A DNA stretch of 32,544 bases from Puniceibacterium sp. (GCA_024636635.1 JAGXGV010000140.1:1-32544), one strand, 5' to 3'; shown: positions 15,539 to 24,201, numbered from the stretch's first letter. Notes: a model not told the origin generated them from the sequence alone. Numbers and translations are program-made.

Positions 15539-16132
15539 ATGTCCGCCCTGATCGTGATCGATGTCCAGAACGATTTCTGCCCCGGCGGCGCCTTGGCCGT
15601 ACCCGAGGGAGACGCGGTCGTAGCGCCCATCAACGCCATGATGTCCGAGTTTGATTCGGTGATCCTGACACAGGACTGGCACCCGGCCGGGCATTCGTCC
15701 TTTGCCAGCGAGCATCCGGGCAAGGCGCAGATGGCGACGGTAGAGATGCGCTATGGGACGCAGGTGCTCTGGCCCGACCACTGCATCCAGGGCACCCATG
15801 GCGCCGCTTTTCACCCCGGCCTGAACCTCGATCCAGCCGATCTGATCCTGCGCAAGGGGTACAGGCGCAGCATCGACAGCTATTCCGCCTTTTTCGAGAA
15901 CGACCATGCGACGCCAACCGGGCTTGACGGTTATCTGCGCACGCGCGGGATCGGAACACTGACTCTCGTCGGGCTTGCGTACGATTTCTGCGTCTTCTAT
16001 TCGGCGCTGGACGCGGCACGGCTGGGTTATGCAGTCACGGTCGTTGGCGGCGCCACCCGGGGAATCGACCTTGACGGTTCGGTCGGTGCGGCGGGCAATG
16101 CCATGCAGGCGGCCGGTGTCATGCTGCGCTGA
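15539..16132 (+). CDS. pncA: Nicotinamidase
   Basis: 197-residue isochorismatase-fold amidohydrolase that converts nicotinamide to nicotinate and ammonia, the first step of the Preiss-Handler salvage route. The catalytic triad is visible: Asp8 (IDVQNDF), Lys106 (LRKGY) and Cys151 (YDFCV). Metal ligands are probably Asp46, His48 and His81 (DWHPAGH, PDHC), and the cis-peptide region VVGGATRGID is intact. The ATG at 15539 gives the family N-terminus and has GGGAG six bases upstream. A possible promoter is TTGAGG (15482-15487) with TAGTCT (15505-15510), 17 bases apart. pncB, the next enzyme, lies beyond one intervening histidine kinase gene. Confidence 0.95.
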   Translation: MSALIVIDVQNDFCPGGALAVPEGDAVVAPINAMMSEFDSVILTQDWHPAGHSSFASEHPGKAQMATVEMRYGTQVLWPDHCIQGTHGAAFHPGLNLDPADLILRKGYRRSIDSYSAFFENDHATPTGLDGYLRTRGIGTLTLVGLAYDFCVFYSALDAARLGYAVTVVGGATRGIDLDGSVGAAGNAMQAAGVMLR

Positions 16133-16212
16133 GCGGGGCGTTCGGGATACGATCCTTCTTGCCGCTTTGTTAACTGGACTGGCGCTACACCTGACGAAAC
16201 AGTTTGGTGGAC

Positions 16213-18570
16213 ATGCCTTTTATGGTGCAGACCCTTTCCAGTTCCGAGGCTCAGTTGGCTGCTTTCGAGCTGCGCCAGACTCCGGCAGGATTGCTTGCGC
16301 GCTATGCCCGCGGTCGCATCGGATATTTCTGGGCACGCCAGTCGCTGACGCTGATCGGGGCGCTGTCGCTGGCGCTGATGGAGACCGCCGTGGTGGGGTT
16401 GGTCGCGGCAGGGTTGGCCTTGCTGGGTGAAGGCGTCGATTGCGCGACGCTGAGAATGGTGCCCCGCTGGCAGCGGCAGGGGCACAGCCCTGGCCGCATC
16501 CGGGCGATCACCACCCTGTCCGCCGGTTTTCAGGCTCTGACCATCGCGGGCTGCATCTTTCTGACCCTTGGAAATGGGGTGGTGGGCGAAGCGGACTTCT
16601 TTGCCTTCGCCTTTCTGACCGGCGCCGCCATGAACGCGGGCGTTGTCCTGCCCTATCATCCGTCGGCGGCCAAAGCGCGGCTGGCGATCTACATGGCGAC
16701 GGGCACAGGGTATCTGGGGGCGGATGTGGCGCTGGCGGGTCGGCTTGAAACATGGCATGGCTACGAGATCATGGCCGTGCTGCTGGTGGCTTACAATGTG
16801 CGGATCTTCTTGCAGATGGTCGTCGGTTCCCAGCGCAACCATGTGCGGTCGCGCCGGGAACTGCTGCTTGGGGCGCGGGCGTTGGCGCAGAGCAATCAGG
16901 ACCTGCACGACACTCAGCGCGAGGCGCGACAGCTTGATCTTGTCGCGAGGCATGCCAACGACAGCGTGGTCATGACGGATAAAATTGGCCGCATCGTCTG
17001 GGTCAACGAGGCATTCGAGAAGCTGACAGGCAACAATCTTACAGAGGCTGAGGGACAGGAAATTGCGGCACTGTTGAACGGTCCCGAAACCAGTCGGAAT
17101 ACCGTTGACGCCATTGCTCGTGCCGTTCGCGAAGGGCATGCGCTCCGGTCGGAAATCCTGAACTATACCAAGGACGGACGGAGGATCTGGGTGGACACGA
17201 ACCTTGTTCCGATCTGTGACGATGAGGGACGCACGGAAATGGCCATCGCAATCGAGCGGGACATCACCTCTGCCCGGGCCCATGCCGAGGAACTGACACG
17301 GGCCACATTACGCGCCGAGGACGGCGCGCGGGCCAAGGCGGCGTTTCTGGTCACCATGAGTCATGAGATCCGCACGCCGATGAATGGCATTGTCGGCATG
17401 GCCGACCTTCTGTCGCAAACACCGCTTGGGCCGCAGCAGCGCGAATATGTCGGCGCGATCAACTCTTCGGGCGAGGCGCTGCTGAGGATCATCAACGACA
17501 TTCTGGACTATTCCAAGCTGGACGCGGGCAAGATGGCGACAGTGGAAGAACCGTTCAACCTTGGCCGTTGCATCCGGATGTCCGCGGATCTGCTGCGGGG
17601 AACCGCCCACGAAAAAGGTCTTTATCTTGATATCTGCCACGACGTCGCGATGCCCGAAACCGTGTTGGGTGACGAGGGTCGCGTGCGTCAGGTGCTGCTG
17701 AACCTTCTGGGCAATGCGATCAAGTTCACCGAAGTCGGCGGCGTGACCCTGCGCGTGTCAGTCGAGCGCAGGGGACAGGCGCATGCCGTCTGCATCCAGG
17801 TAAAAGACACGGGTATCGGTGTTACCGCAGCCCAGGAGGACCGTATCTTCGACCAGTTCGAACAGGCGGATGTTGCCACCACGCGAAAATTCGGCGGGAC
17901 GGGGCTGGGCCTGACCATATCGCGACAACTAGCCCGGCGCATGGGCGGCGATCTGGTGCTGGCCCCCCGGGAAGGGCCGGGTTCGGTCTTTGAGTTCACT
18001 TTTTGCGCGGGCGTCAAGCAGGACGCGCCGCAGACGCAGCCGACAGAGGGCGCGCCCGCCCTCATGCCGGATCTGACGGGTGCACGAATCCTTGTCGCCG
18101 AGGACAACCGCACCAACAGCCTGCTGATCGCCCGGTATCTGTCGGATCTGGATGTGACGCTTTGGTTTGCGGGCAATGGAAACGAGGCGCTGGACATGGT
18201 GCGTCAGCACGCGCCCGACATCGTGCTGATGGACGTGTCGATGCCGGAACTGGACGGCATTGCGGCGACGGTCCAGATCCGGAACCGCGACGGGCCGCAG
18301 CCGCATATCATTGCGCTGACTGCCAATGTCTTTGTCTCGGATCGGTCGGCCTGCCTGGCCGCCGGGATGAACGATTTCCTGTCGAAACCTATCGGCAAGG
18401 CCGATCTACTGGCGGCGCTCATGCGTGGCCGGGGCGCGCACAAATCGCTTGGAACGTCCCCGCCGCTTCGCGTATCACGAGAAGACAAAGCAAGTGAGGC
18501 ACCGAATTGGACATCGCAACCCGCGTCTGGAACCACAAGTGGAAGATCGACCCGATTGTCCGGTCGCTGA
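16213..18570 (+). CDS. Membrane-bound PAS hybrid sensor histidine kinase with receiver domain
   Basis: About 785 residues. The N-terminal part (about 40-205) has five hydrophobic segments without a large periplasmic domain. A linker and a PAS domain (about 237-355; NDSVVMTDKIGRIVWVNEAF) follow. HisKA has the H-box MSHEIRTPMNGIVGMADLL (His384). The ATPase domain shows NLLGNAIKFT (from 497), DTGIGV and GGTGLGLTISRQLA. The C-terminal receiver begins ILVAEDNRTN, with phospho-acceptor Asp674 in LMDVSMPELDG. No Hpt domain or response regulator is seen nearby, so the output is unknown. Starts at 16204 (TTG), 16207 (GTG) and 16222 (ATG) are also possible; no strong ribosome site. It lies between pncA and pncB and overlaps pncB by 64 bases. 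Confidence 0.93.
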   Translation: MPFMVQTLSSSEAQLAAFELRQTPAGLLARYARGRIGYFWARQSLTLIGALSLALMETAVVGLVAAGLALLGEGVDCATLRMVPRWQRQGHSPGRIRAITTLSAGFQALTIAGCIFLTLGNGVVGEADFFAFAFLTGAAMNAGVVLPYHPSAAKARLAIYMATGTGYLGADVALAGRLETWHGYEIMAVLLVAYNVRIFLQMVVGSQRNHVRSRRELLLGARALAQSNQDLHDTQREARQLDLVARHANDSVVMTDKIGRIVWVNEAFEKLTGNNLTEAEGQEIAALLNGPETSRNTVDAIARAVREGHALRSEILNYTKDGRRIWVDTNLVPICDDEGRTEMAIAIERDITSARAHAEELTRATLRAEDGARAKAAFLVTMSHEIRTPMNGIVGMADLLSQTPLGPQQREYVGAINSSGEALLRIINDILDYSKLDAGKMATVEEPFNLGRCIRMSADLLRGTAHEKGLYLDICHDVAMPETVLGDEGRVRQVLLNLLGNAIKFTEVGGVTLRVSVERRGQAHAVCIQVKDTGIGVTAAQEDRIFDQFEQADVATTRKFGGTGLGLTISRQLARRMGGDLVLAPREGPGSVFEFTFCAGVKQDAPQTQPTEGAPALMPDLTGARILVAEDNRTNSLLIARYLSDLDVTLWFAGNGNEALDMVRQHAPDIVLMDVSMPELDGIAATVQIRNRDGPQPHIIALTANVFVSDRSACLAAGMNDFLSKPIGKADLLAALMRGRGAHKSLGTSPPLRVSREDKASEAPNWTSQPASGTTSGRSTRLSGR
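18494..18499 (+). promoter_or_regulatory. Ribosome binding site deciding the TTG start of pncB
   Basis: GTGAGG lies seven bases before the TTG at 18507, inside the 3' end of the kinase gene. No in-frame ATG exists near this point, and the residues after TTG match the usual PncB N-terminus (DIATRVWNHKWKIDPIVRSL), so the TTG is the start. Confidence 0.7.
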
Positions 18571-19796
18571 TCGACAACGACTTTTACAAGCTTCTGATGT
18601 GTCAGTCGGTCTTTCGAAACAAGCGTGATACGCAGGTCCGTTTCAGCCTTATCAACCGGTCGACCCATATCCCGCTGGCGGATCTTATCGACGAAGGCGA
18701 ACTGCGCGAACAGCTTGACCACATCCGGTCGCTGTCCCTGCGGCGGGGGGAGTCGACATGGATGCGAGGCAATACATTCTATGGCAAGCGCCAGATGTTC
18801 CGCCCGGATTTCATGGACTGGTTCGAAAATCTGCGGCTGCCGCCCTATCACCTGGAACGTGTCGGTGATCAGTACGAACTGACGTTCGAGGGCAGTTGGC
18901 CCGAGGTGATGCTGTGGGAAATCCCGGCGCTTGCAGTGCTGATGGAATTGCGCGGACGGGCGGTGCTGAACACCATGGGCCGGTTCGAGCTTCAGGTGCT
19001 TTATGCCCGGGCCATGACGAAGCTTTGGGAAAAGGTCGAACACCTGCGCACGGTGCCCGATTTGCGGATCGCCGATTTTGGCACCCGGCGGCGGCATTCC
19101 TTTCTCTGGCAGGACTGGTGCGTGCAGGCGATGCAGGAGGGACTGGGAGAGAGCTTCACCGGGACATCGAATTGCCTTATCGCCAAGAACCGCGATCTTC
19201 AGGCGATCGGCACCAATGCCCACGAACTGCCCATGGTCTATGCCGCGCTTGCGCCCGATGACGCCGCGCTGGCCAGCGCGCCCTATGACGTGCTGGCCGA
19301 CTGGCACGAGGAACACGACGGCAACCTGCGGATCATCCTGCCCGACACCTACGGCACCAACGGGTTCCTGCGCAACGCGCCTGACTGGCTGGCCGGCTGG
19401 ACCGGCATCCGCATCGACAGCGGCGATCCCGCCACAGGTGCCGAAACCGCGATCCGCTGGTGGCAGGAGCGTGGCGAGGATCCGCGTACAAAGCTGGTGA
19501 TCTTTTCCGACGGGTTGGACGAAGCCAAGATTGTCGAACTGCACAAGCAGTTTCTGGGCCGGGTCCGGGTAAGCTTTGGCTGGGGCACGCTTCTGACCAA
19601 CGATTTCCGCGGCCTCACGGCGGATGACGGCCTTGCTCCGTTCAGCGTGGTGTGTAAGGCGGTGTCGGCCAACGGGCGGCCCACGGTCAAACTGTCGGAC
19701 AACCCGAACAAGGCGATGGGCCCCCAGGATCAGATCGACCGTTATAAGCGCGTGTTCGACGTGGGCGTGCAGAAACCGTTCGAAGTGGTGGTCTGA
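18507..19796 (+). CDS. pncB: Nicotinate phosphoribosyltransferase
   Basis: 429-residue enzyme that joins nicotinate and PRPP, with ATP hydrolysis, to nicotinate mononucleotide, the step after PncA. Diagnostic stretches are DNDFYKLLMCQSVF (23-36), ADFGTRRRHSF (189-199), GTSNCLIAK (219-227), the region of the phosphorylated histidine GTNAHELP (His239 by alignment from memory with Salmonella PncB), and IRIDSGDPATGAE with the phosphoribosyl-binding loop. It starts with TTG inside the kinase gene and is probably translated in coupling with it. Its stop is only three bases from that of the convergent lacI gene. Confidence 0.95.
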   Translation: MDIATRVWNHKWKIDPIVRSLIDNDFYKLLMCQSVFRNKRDTQVRFSLINRSTHIPLADLIDEGELREQLDHIRSLSLRRGESTWMRGNTFYGKRQMFRPDFMDWFENLRLPPYHLERVGDQYELTFEGSWPEVMLWEIPALAVLMELRGRAVLNTMGRFELQVLYARAMTKLWEKVEHLRTVPDLRIADFGTRRRHSFLWQDWCVQAMQEGLGESFTGTSNCLIAKNRDLQAIGTNAHELPMVYAALAPDDAALASAPYDVLADWHEEHDGNLRIILPDTYGTNGFLRNAPDWLAGWTGIRIDSGDPATGAETAIRWWQERGEDPRTKLVIFSDGLDEAKIVELHKQFLGRVRVSFGWGTLLTNDFRGLTADDGLAPFSVVCKAVSANGRPTVKLSDNPNKAMGPQDQIDRYKRVFDVGVQKPFEVVV

Positions 19797-19799
19797 CCC

Positions 19800-20843
19800 T
19801 CAGTCCCGCAGATGCGGTCCGTCCACTGGCCCGATGATCCGTTGCAGCGTTTCGGGTGGTTCGCCGTCAATGCGGCGCAGAAGCATCTCGCCCATCGCCT
19901 GGCCGGTCTTCTCCACATCCTCAAAGATCGACCGGAACTTGGGCCGCATCAGGTCGAACACCGGCGAGGCCTGCTTGATAAGCATGTCCACATGGTCACC
20001 CGCGACAAGGCCAACGTCGTCGATCGCGGCCAGCGCCGCGAGGGCCATGACCTCGCCGACGCAAACGATCCCATCAGGCGGCGCGTCCGAACGCAGGATG
20101 TCGGCCAGCTTTTGCGCAAGCTCGCCGGGGGGGGTGTCGATGGTCAGGTCCTCGGGGATGATATGTTCGATCCCGGCCTCGCGCACTTCGGACAAGAAGC
20201 CGAACCGCAGGTGCTGGGAAAAGGTGAACTGCGCCTGTGGCAGGACGATCATCAGCCGCTTGCGCCCGGCCTTGTGCAGCCAGCGGACCGCCTGGCGGGC
20301 AAAGGATTCGTTGTCGAAATCAACATAGGCGTGTGGGGTCGTGAATTCAGTGCGCCCGTGGCTGACAAAGGGGAAATCCTGTTCAAGCAACAGTCGCACG
20401 CGAAGGTCGAAACATTCGGTGCGCGACAGGATGATGCCGTCGGCAAGGTTGTTGCGCAGGATGTTCTGGATCACCGACACCCGGTCCGAATCGATGAAAT
20501 CCGGAGTGATCGTGACCGAATAGCCGGTGCCCCGCAGCGCCGCCGTTATCCCGTTCAGCAGAACATGGGTAAAACCGAGGTATTCGTGCCCGGGGTTGAT
20601 CAGAAGCGAGATCACCTTGGTGCGTCCGGTTCGCAGCCTCTGCGCCGCACGGTCCGGTACATATCCCAGCGATTTCGCGGCCCTGGACACCGTGTCCCGT
20701 GTCTTCTGTGCAATCTTGGGATCATTCGCCAGGGCGCGCGAGACCGTCGTGACTGCAAATCCCGTCGCCTGCGCGACGGTCTTCAGCGTCGGCTTGCCGG
20801 TCGATCCGTTCGAAGGCGGTTCGTTGTTCACGCTTGGGACCAT
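19800..20843 (-). CDS. LacI-family transcriptional regulator of the sugar ABC operon
   Basis: 347-residue repressor. The helix-turn-helix (TLKTVAQATGFAVTTVSRAL, about 19-38) and hinge region (RAAKSLGYVPDRAAQRLRTG) come first, then a periplasmic-binding-protein-like sensor domain from about residue 77 (VISLLINPGH) with typical ADGIILSRT and FDNESFARQAVRWL. A roughly 18-residue polar tail precedes the DNA-binding domain. The start at ATG 20843 is uncertain, since ACGGA abuts it; a GTG at 20831 is an alternative. It is divergent from gtsA across 210 bases carrying two operator-like sites, so it most likely represses the transporter and itself until a sugar is bound. The effector is inferred to be the transported sugar. 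Confidence 0.9.
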   Translation of the reverse strand: MVPSVNNEPPSNGSTGKPTLKTVAQATGFAVTTVSRALANDPKIAQKTRDTVSRAAKSLGYVPDRAAQRLRTGRTKVISLLINPGHEYLGFTHVLLNGITAALRGTGYSVTITPDFIDSDRVSVIQNILRNNLADGIILSRTECFDLRVRLLLEQDFPFVSHGRTEFTTPHAYVDFDNESFARQAVRWLHKAGRKRLMIVLPQAQFTFSQHLRFGFLSEVREAGIEHIIPEDLTIDTPPGELAQKLADILRSDAPPDGIVCVGEVMALAALAAIDDVGLVAGDHVDMLIKQASPVFDLMRPKFRSIFEDVEKTGQAMGEMLLRRIDGEPPETLQRIIGPVDGPHLRD

Positions 20844-20873
20844 TCCGTAGGGTCAGATCAAAGCCATCTGACG

Positions 20874-20908
20874 AATATATATCGTTACAAACCTGCATGG
20901 CCTGTCAA
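20874..20908 (-). promoter_or_regulatory. Possible lacI promoter
   Basis: On the minus strand a perfect TTGACA (20908-20903) is followed after 19 bases by GATATA (20883-20878), or slightly later by TATATA/TATATT within 20874-20881. Spacing is long in every case. The operator-like CGTTACAA at 20883-20890 falls within it, fitting autorepression. Confidence 0.4.
20883..20890 (+). promoter_or_regulatory. Operator-like site 1 for the LacI regulator
   Basis: CGTTACAA preceded by TATAT, an imperfect dyad of the form TNTAA-CG-TTACA typical of LacI-family sites with a central CG. The same octamer recurs at 21002. It lies inside the presumed lacI promoter. Confidence 0.45.
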
Positions 20909-20979
20909 TGACTTTTACTTGTGTCGCTATTTTCCCGATTTTTCTGCGTCTGCAAACAAAACAAGGATGCAAAAACCTG

Positions 20980-21010
20980 TTGACACACCCCGGATTTAAA
21001 ACGTTACAAT
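20980..21010 (+). promoter_or_regulatory. gtsA promoter
   Basis: Perfect -35 TTGACA at 20980-20985 and near-consensus -10 TACAAT at 21005-21010, 19 bases apart. The spacing is longer than ideal. The start site would fall near 21017, leaving a leader of roughly 35 bases before the gtsA ATG, with GGGAGG as ribosome site. The second CGTTACAA overlaps the -10 box, a classic position for repression. Confidence 0.6.
21002..21009 (+). promoter_or_regulatory. Operator-like site 2 for the LacI regulator
   Basis: CGTTACAA preceded by TAAAA, again with central CG, overlapping the -10 box of the gtsA promoter. The two copies lie 119 bases apart, a distance at which two bound dimers could form a loop. 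Confidence 0.5.
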
Positions 21011-21053
21011 ACGGCTGGACGAGAAACAGTCGTACCATTCTGGGAGGATAAAC

Positions 21054-22301
21054 ATGACACTCATCAAACAACTCAAGCTGTCTGCGGCCGTTCTGGCTCT
21101 GACCGCGACAACGGCCGCTGCGGCGGATGTCGAGGTTCTGCACTGGTGGACCTCGGGCGGCGAGGCGGCGGCGCTGAACGTGCTCAAGGGCGATCTGGAA
21201 TCGCAGAATATCGGCTGGATGGACATGCCGGTGGCTGGCGGCGGCGGCGAGGCGGCGATGACCGTCCTGCGCGCGCGCGTGACATCTGGCAATGCCCCGA
21301 CCGCGGTGCAGATGCTGGGATTCGACATTCAGGACTGGGCCAAGGAAGGCGCGCTTGCCAACCTCAACGACGTCGCCAGCGAAGGCGGTTGGGATGCGGT
21401 GGTGCCCGCTGCGCTTCAGCGCTTCTCGAAATACGAAGATCAGTGGGTCGCGGCCCCGGTCAACGTCCATTCGGTGAACTGGGTCTGGGCCAACAAGAAG
21501 CTGTTCGACGATAATAACATTTCGGTCCCCACCACCTGGGAAGAGTTCGAGGCCGCCATGCAGACCCTCCAGGATGCAGGCGTGACCCCGATCGCGCAGG
21601 GCGGTCAGCCCTGGCAGGAAGCGACGCTGTTTGATTCCGTCGTGATGGCGACAGGCGGCCCCGAGTTCTACCAGAAGGCGCTGATCGACCTTGATCCCGA
21701 GGCGCTGGGATCGGACACGATGAAGCAGGCTTTTGACCGTCTGGGTGTGATCCGTGAAAACGTGGATGACAACTTTTCGGGCCGCGACTGGAACCTTGCA
21801 ACGGCGATGGTCATCAACGGCGAGGCCGGGATGCAGATCATGGGCGACTGGGCCAAAGGCGAATTCGTTGCGGCCGGCCAGGTCCCGGACGAGGATTTCC
21901 TGTGCTTCCGCTTCCCCGGCACACAGGATCAGGTGATGTTCAACGCCGACCAGTTCGCCATGTTCGACCAGGGCGGCACCGTGTCCGAAGAACAGGCCGC
22001 GCTGGCGTCCGCGATCATGTCGCCGTCGTTCCAGGCTGCCTTCAACGTGGTCAAGGGCTCGGTTCCCGCCCGCACCGACGTGCCGGACACCGACTTTGAC
22101 GCCTGCGGCAAGAAGGGTATGGCCGATCTGGCGCAAGCTGCCGAAGCGGACATGCTGTTTGGTTCGCTTGCCCAGGGTCACGGCGCTCCGGCATCGATCA
22201 AGAACGCCTACTATGACGTGGTGACGGCCTTCTTCAACGGCTCCTTCGACAGTGAGACGGCAACCGAAGAACTGGTGACCGCCATCGAGATCGCGCAGTA
22301 A
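21054..22301 (+). CDS. gtsA: Glucose/sugar ABC transporter binding protein (GtsA-like)
   Basis: 415-residue periplasmic sugar-binding protein with a signal peptide ([20 protein letters not shown], cleavage near residue 23). [19 protein letters not shown] right after cleavage, [14 protein letters not shown]-like [47 protein letters not shown] and [15 protein letters not shown]-like [15 protein letters not shown] closely resemble, from memory, Pseudomonas GtsA and Thermus glucose/mannose-binding protein. Glucose is therefore the best guess; mannose, galactose or a glucoside remain possible. GGGAGG precedes the ATG. It is the first gene of gtsABC-ugpC, and a stem-loop after it probably raises its own expression over the permeases. 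Confidence 0.92.
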   Translation: MTLIKQLKLSAAVLALTATTAAAADVEVLHWWTSGGEAAALNVLKGDLESQNIGWMDMPVAGGGGEAAMTVLRARVTSGNAPTAVQMLGFDIQDWAKEGALANLNDVASEGGWDAVVPAALQRFSKYEDQWVAAPVNVHSVNWVWANKKLFDDNNISVPTTWEEFEAAMQTLQDAGVTPIAQGGQPWQEATLFDSVVMATGGPEFYQKALIDLDPEALGSDTMKQAFDRLGVIRENVDDNFSGRDWNLATAMVINGEAGMQIMGDWAKGEFVAAGQVPDEDFLCFRFPGTQDQVMFNADQFAMFDQGGTVSEEQAALASAIMSPSFQAAFNVVKGSVPARTDVPDTDFDACGKKGMADLAQAAEADMLFGSLAQGHGAPASIKNAYYDVVTAFFNGSFDSETATEELVTAIEIAQ

Positions 22302-22311
22302 GCGTGATCCC

Positions 22312-22338
22312 GGGGTCCGGCGCAGATTGCCGGACCCC
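22312..22338 (+). other. Intercistronic mRNA stem-loop after gtsA
   Basis: Perfect 10-base-pair stem (22312-22321 with 22329-22338) and a seven-base loop, ten bases after the gtsA stop and 32 before gtsB. AAATCAC follows rather than a T run, so it is more likely an mRNA-stabilising hairpin than a terminator, as seen after other binding-protein genes such as malE. Confidence 0.7.
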
Positions 22339-22370
22339 AAATCACAGCCCCTGACAGACAGGACAGAGCC

Positions 22371-23267
22371 ATGGCATCTGCACCCGCGCAGGCGGACCTC
22401 AGGACCCGTTTGCAGAACTTCATCCCGAAACTGGTGCTCGCGCCCTCGGTGGCGGTGATCTTCCTGTTCGTTTACGGCTTCATCATCTTCACGCTGTACC
22501 TGTCCTTCACCGACAGCCGCATCCTGCCAAGTTACAACCTTGTCGGGTTCGAAAATTACTCGAAACTCTTCCGTCTGTCGCACTGGACCACTTCGATCAC
22601 CAATCTGGCGATCTTTGCCAGCCTCTATATCGGCATCTCGACCCTGATCGGTCTGGCACTGGCGACCTTCCTCGACCAGAAAATCCGCGGAGAGGGGCTT
22701 TTGCGCCCGATCTACCTTTATCCCATGGCGCTAAGCTTCATCGTGACGGGGACGGCGTGGAAATGGCTGCTGGACCCCGGTATCGGGCTGGAACACACCA
22801 TGCACCTTTGGGGGTGGGAATCATTCCAGTTCGGCTGGATCAAGAATTCCGATTACGCGATCTACACCGTGGTGCTGGCCGCCGTCTGGCAGTCGAGCGG
22901 GTTCGTGATGGCGATGTTCCTTGCCGGATTGCGCGGCATCGACAACGAAATCCTGAAGGCCGCGCAGATGGACGGGGCAAGCAATTTCCAGATGTACCGC
23001 CGAATCATCCTGCCACAGTTGCGCCCCGCATTCCTGTCGGCCTTTGTCATCCTGAGCCACCTTGCGGTCAAATCCTATGACCTGGTCATAGCGCTTACGG
23101 GCGGCGGGCCGGGGCGGGCGACCGAACTGCCCGCAACCTTCATGTATTCCTACACCTTCACGCGCAACCAGATGGGCATTGGTGCCTCGTCGGCGGTGAT
23201 CATGCTGATGACCATCGCGGCGATCATGGTGCCCTATCTTTATGCCGAATTGCGGGAGAAGAAATAA
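22371..23267 (+). CDS. gtsB: Sugar ABC transporter permease (GtsB-like)
   Basis: 298-residue MalF-type inner-membrane permease with about six membrane helices (first: LVLAPSVAVIFLFVYGFIIF, about 22-41). The EAA loop reads EILKAAQMDGASNFQMYRRI near residues 190-210, followed by the usual PQLRPAFLSAF and a TGGGPGRAT motif. It forms the channel with GtsC. An AGGACAGAG ribosome site precedes the ATG, and the stop overlaps the next start (TAATG). Its length is ordinary for the family. Confidence 0.92.
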   Translation: MASAPAQADLRTRLQNFIPKLVLAPSVAVIFLFVYGFIIFTLYLSFTDSRILPSYNLVGFENYSKLFRLSHWTTSITNLAIFASLYIGISTLIGLALATFLDQKIRGEGLLRPIYLYPMALSFIVTGTAWKWLLDPGIGLEHTMHLWGWESFQFGWIKNSDYAIYTVVLAAVWQSSGFVMAMFLAGLRGIDNEILKAAQMDGASNFQMYRRIILPQLRPAFLSAFVILSHLAVKSYDLVIALTGGGPGRATELPATFMYSYTFTRNQMGIGASSAVIMLMTIAAIMVPYLYAELREKK

Positions 23268-24148
23268 TGTCTGTCGCAACTCAGGACACCGCCTTGCGCA
23301 CAGGCCGGGTCAGCCGTGCCTTCATCTATCTGTTCCTGCTGCTGATGGCGCTGTTCTACCTGCTGCCATTCGGCATCATGGTCATCAACTCGCTCAAGCC
23401 GCTGTCCGAGATCACGGGCGGCAACATGATGTCCCTGCCACAGGTCTGGACGTTGGACGCCTGGCGGTCTACCTGGTCCACCGCGCAGATCGGCGTCGAA
23501 CCTACGGGCATGCGCCCCTATTTCTGGAATTCGATCAAGATGGTCGTGCCTGCGGTGGCAATTTCCACGGTGCTGGGGGCGCTGAACGGCTATGTGCTGA
23601 CAAAATGGCGGTTCAGGGGCGATACCATCCTCTTTGGCCTCATGTTGTTTTCCTGCTTCATCCCGTTTCAGATCGTGCTGATCCCGATGGCGCGCGTTCT
23701 GGGCCTGACCGGGCTGGCCGGATCCACCACCGGTTTGATTCTGGTCCACGTCGTCTACGGCATCGGGTTTTCGACGCTGTATTTCCGCAATTACTACGCC
23801 GTGTTCCCTACGGAACTGGTCAGGGCCGCGATGATGGACGGGGCGGGGTTCTTTCGCATCTTCTGGCGCATCCTCATGCCGTCGTCGGGGCCGATTACCG
23901 TGGTTTGCATCATCTGGCAGTTCACCAACATCTGGAACGACTTCCTGTTCGGTGCCAGTTTTGCGGATTTCGACAGCCAGCCGATCACCGTGGCGCTGAA
24001 CAACCTCGTGAACTCGTCCACGGGGGTCAAGGAATACAACGTCCATTTCGCCGGTGCGATCTACGCCGCTTTGCCCACACTGCTCGTCTATATCGTGGCG
24101 GGGCGGTATTTCGTGCGCGGGCTTATGTCCGGTTCGGTCAAGGGGTGA
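23267..24148 (+). CDS. gtsC: Sugar ABC transporter permease (GtsC-like)
   Basis: 293-residue MalG-type permease with about six helices (first: [20 protein letters not shown], about 17-36). The EAA loop is [20 protein letters not shown] around residues 185-204. The N-terminal periplasmic loop carries [11 protein letters not shown], typical of GtsC-like proteins. The ATG at 23267 overlaps the gtsB stop by one base, indicating translational coupling. It is followed by a 15-codon mini-ORF and then the ATPase gene. Confidence 0.92.
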   Translation: MSVATQDTALRTGRVSRAFIYLFLLLMALFYLLPFGIMVINSLKPLSEITGGNMMSLPQVWTLDAWRSTWSTAQIGVEPTGMRPYFWNSIKMVVPAVAISTVLGALNGYVLTKWRFRGDTILFGLMLFSCFIPFQIVLIPMARVLGLTGLAGSTTGLILVHVVYGIGFSTLYFRNYYAVFPTELVRAAMMDGAGFFRIFWRILMPSSGPITVVCIIWQFTNIWNDFLFGASFADFDSQPITVALNNLVNSSTGVKEYNVHFAGAIYAALPTLLVYIVAGRYFVRGLMSGSVKG

Positions 24149-24153
24149 GGAAC

Positions 24154-24201
24154 ATGGCCTGCACCCTGATTCACTTTCCAACCGAAGGGTTGCCCACATG
24201 A
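24154..24201 (+). CDS. Possible 15-residue mini-ORF before ugpC
   Basis: ATG to TGA, encoding [15 protein letters not shown]. An AGGGG lies eight bases before its ATG, and its stop overlaps the ATPase start (ATGA at 24198-24201). The peptide has no recognisable domain. It could be a coupling or leader cistron that brings ribosomes from gtsC to the ATPase gene. Because ugpC has its own GAAGGG eight bases before its ATG, the mini-ORF may also be chance. Confidence 0.3.
   Translation: MACTLIHFPTEGLPT

Noticed and set aside
20853-22583. 576-codon open frame on the minus strand opposite gtsA
   Set aside because: Antisense shadow of a GC-rich gene. The plus-strand frame has a signal peptide and family motifs; the minus product is Arg/His/Gly-rich with no domain.
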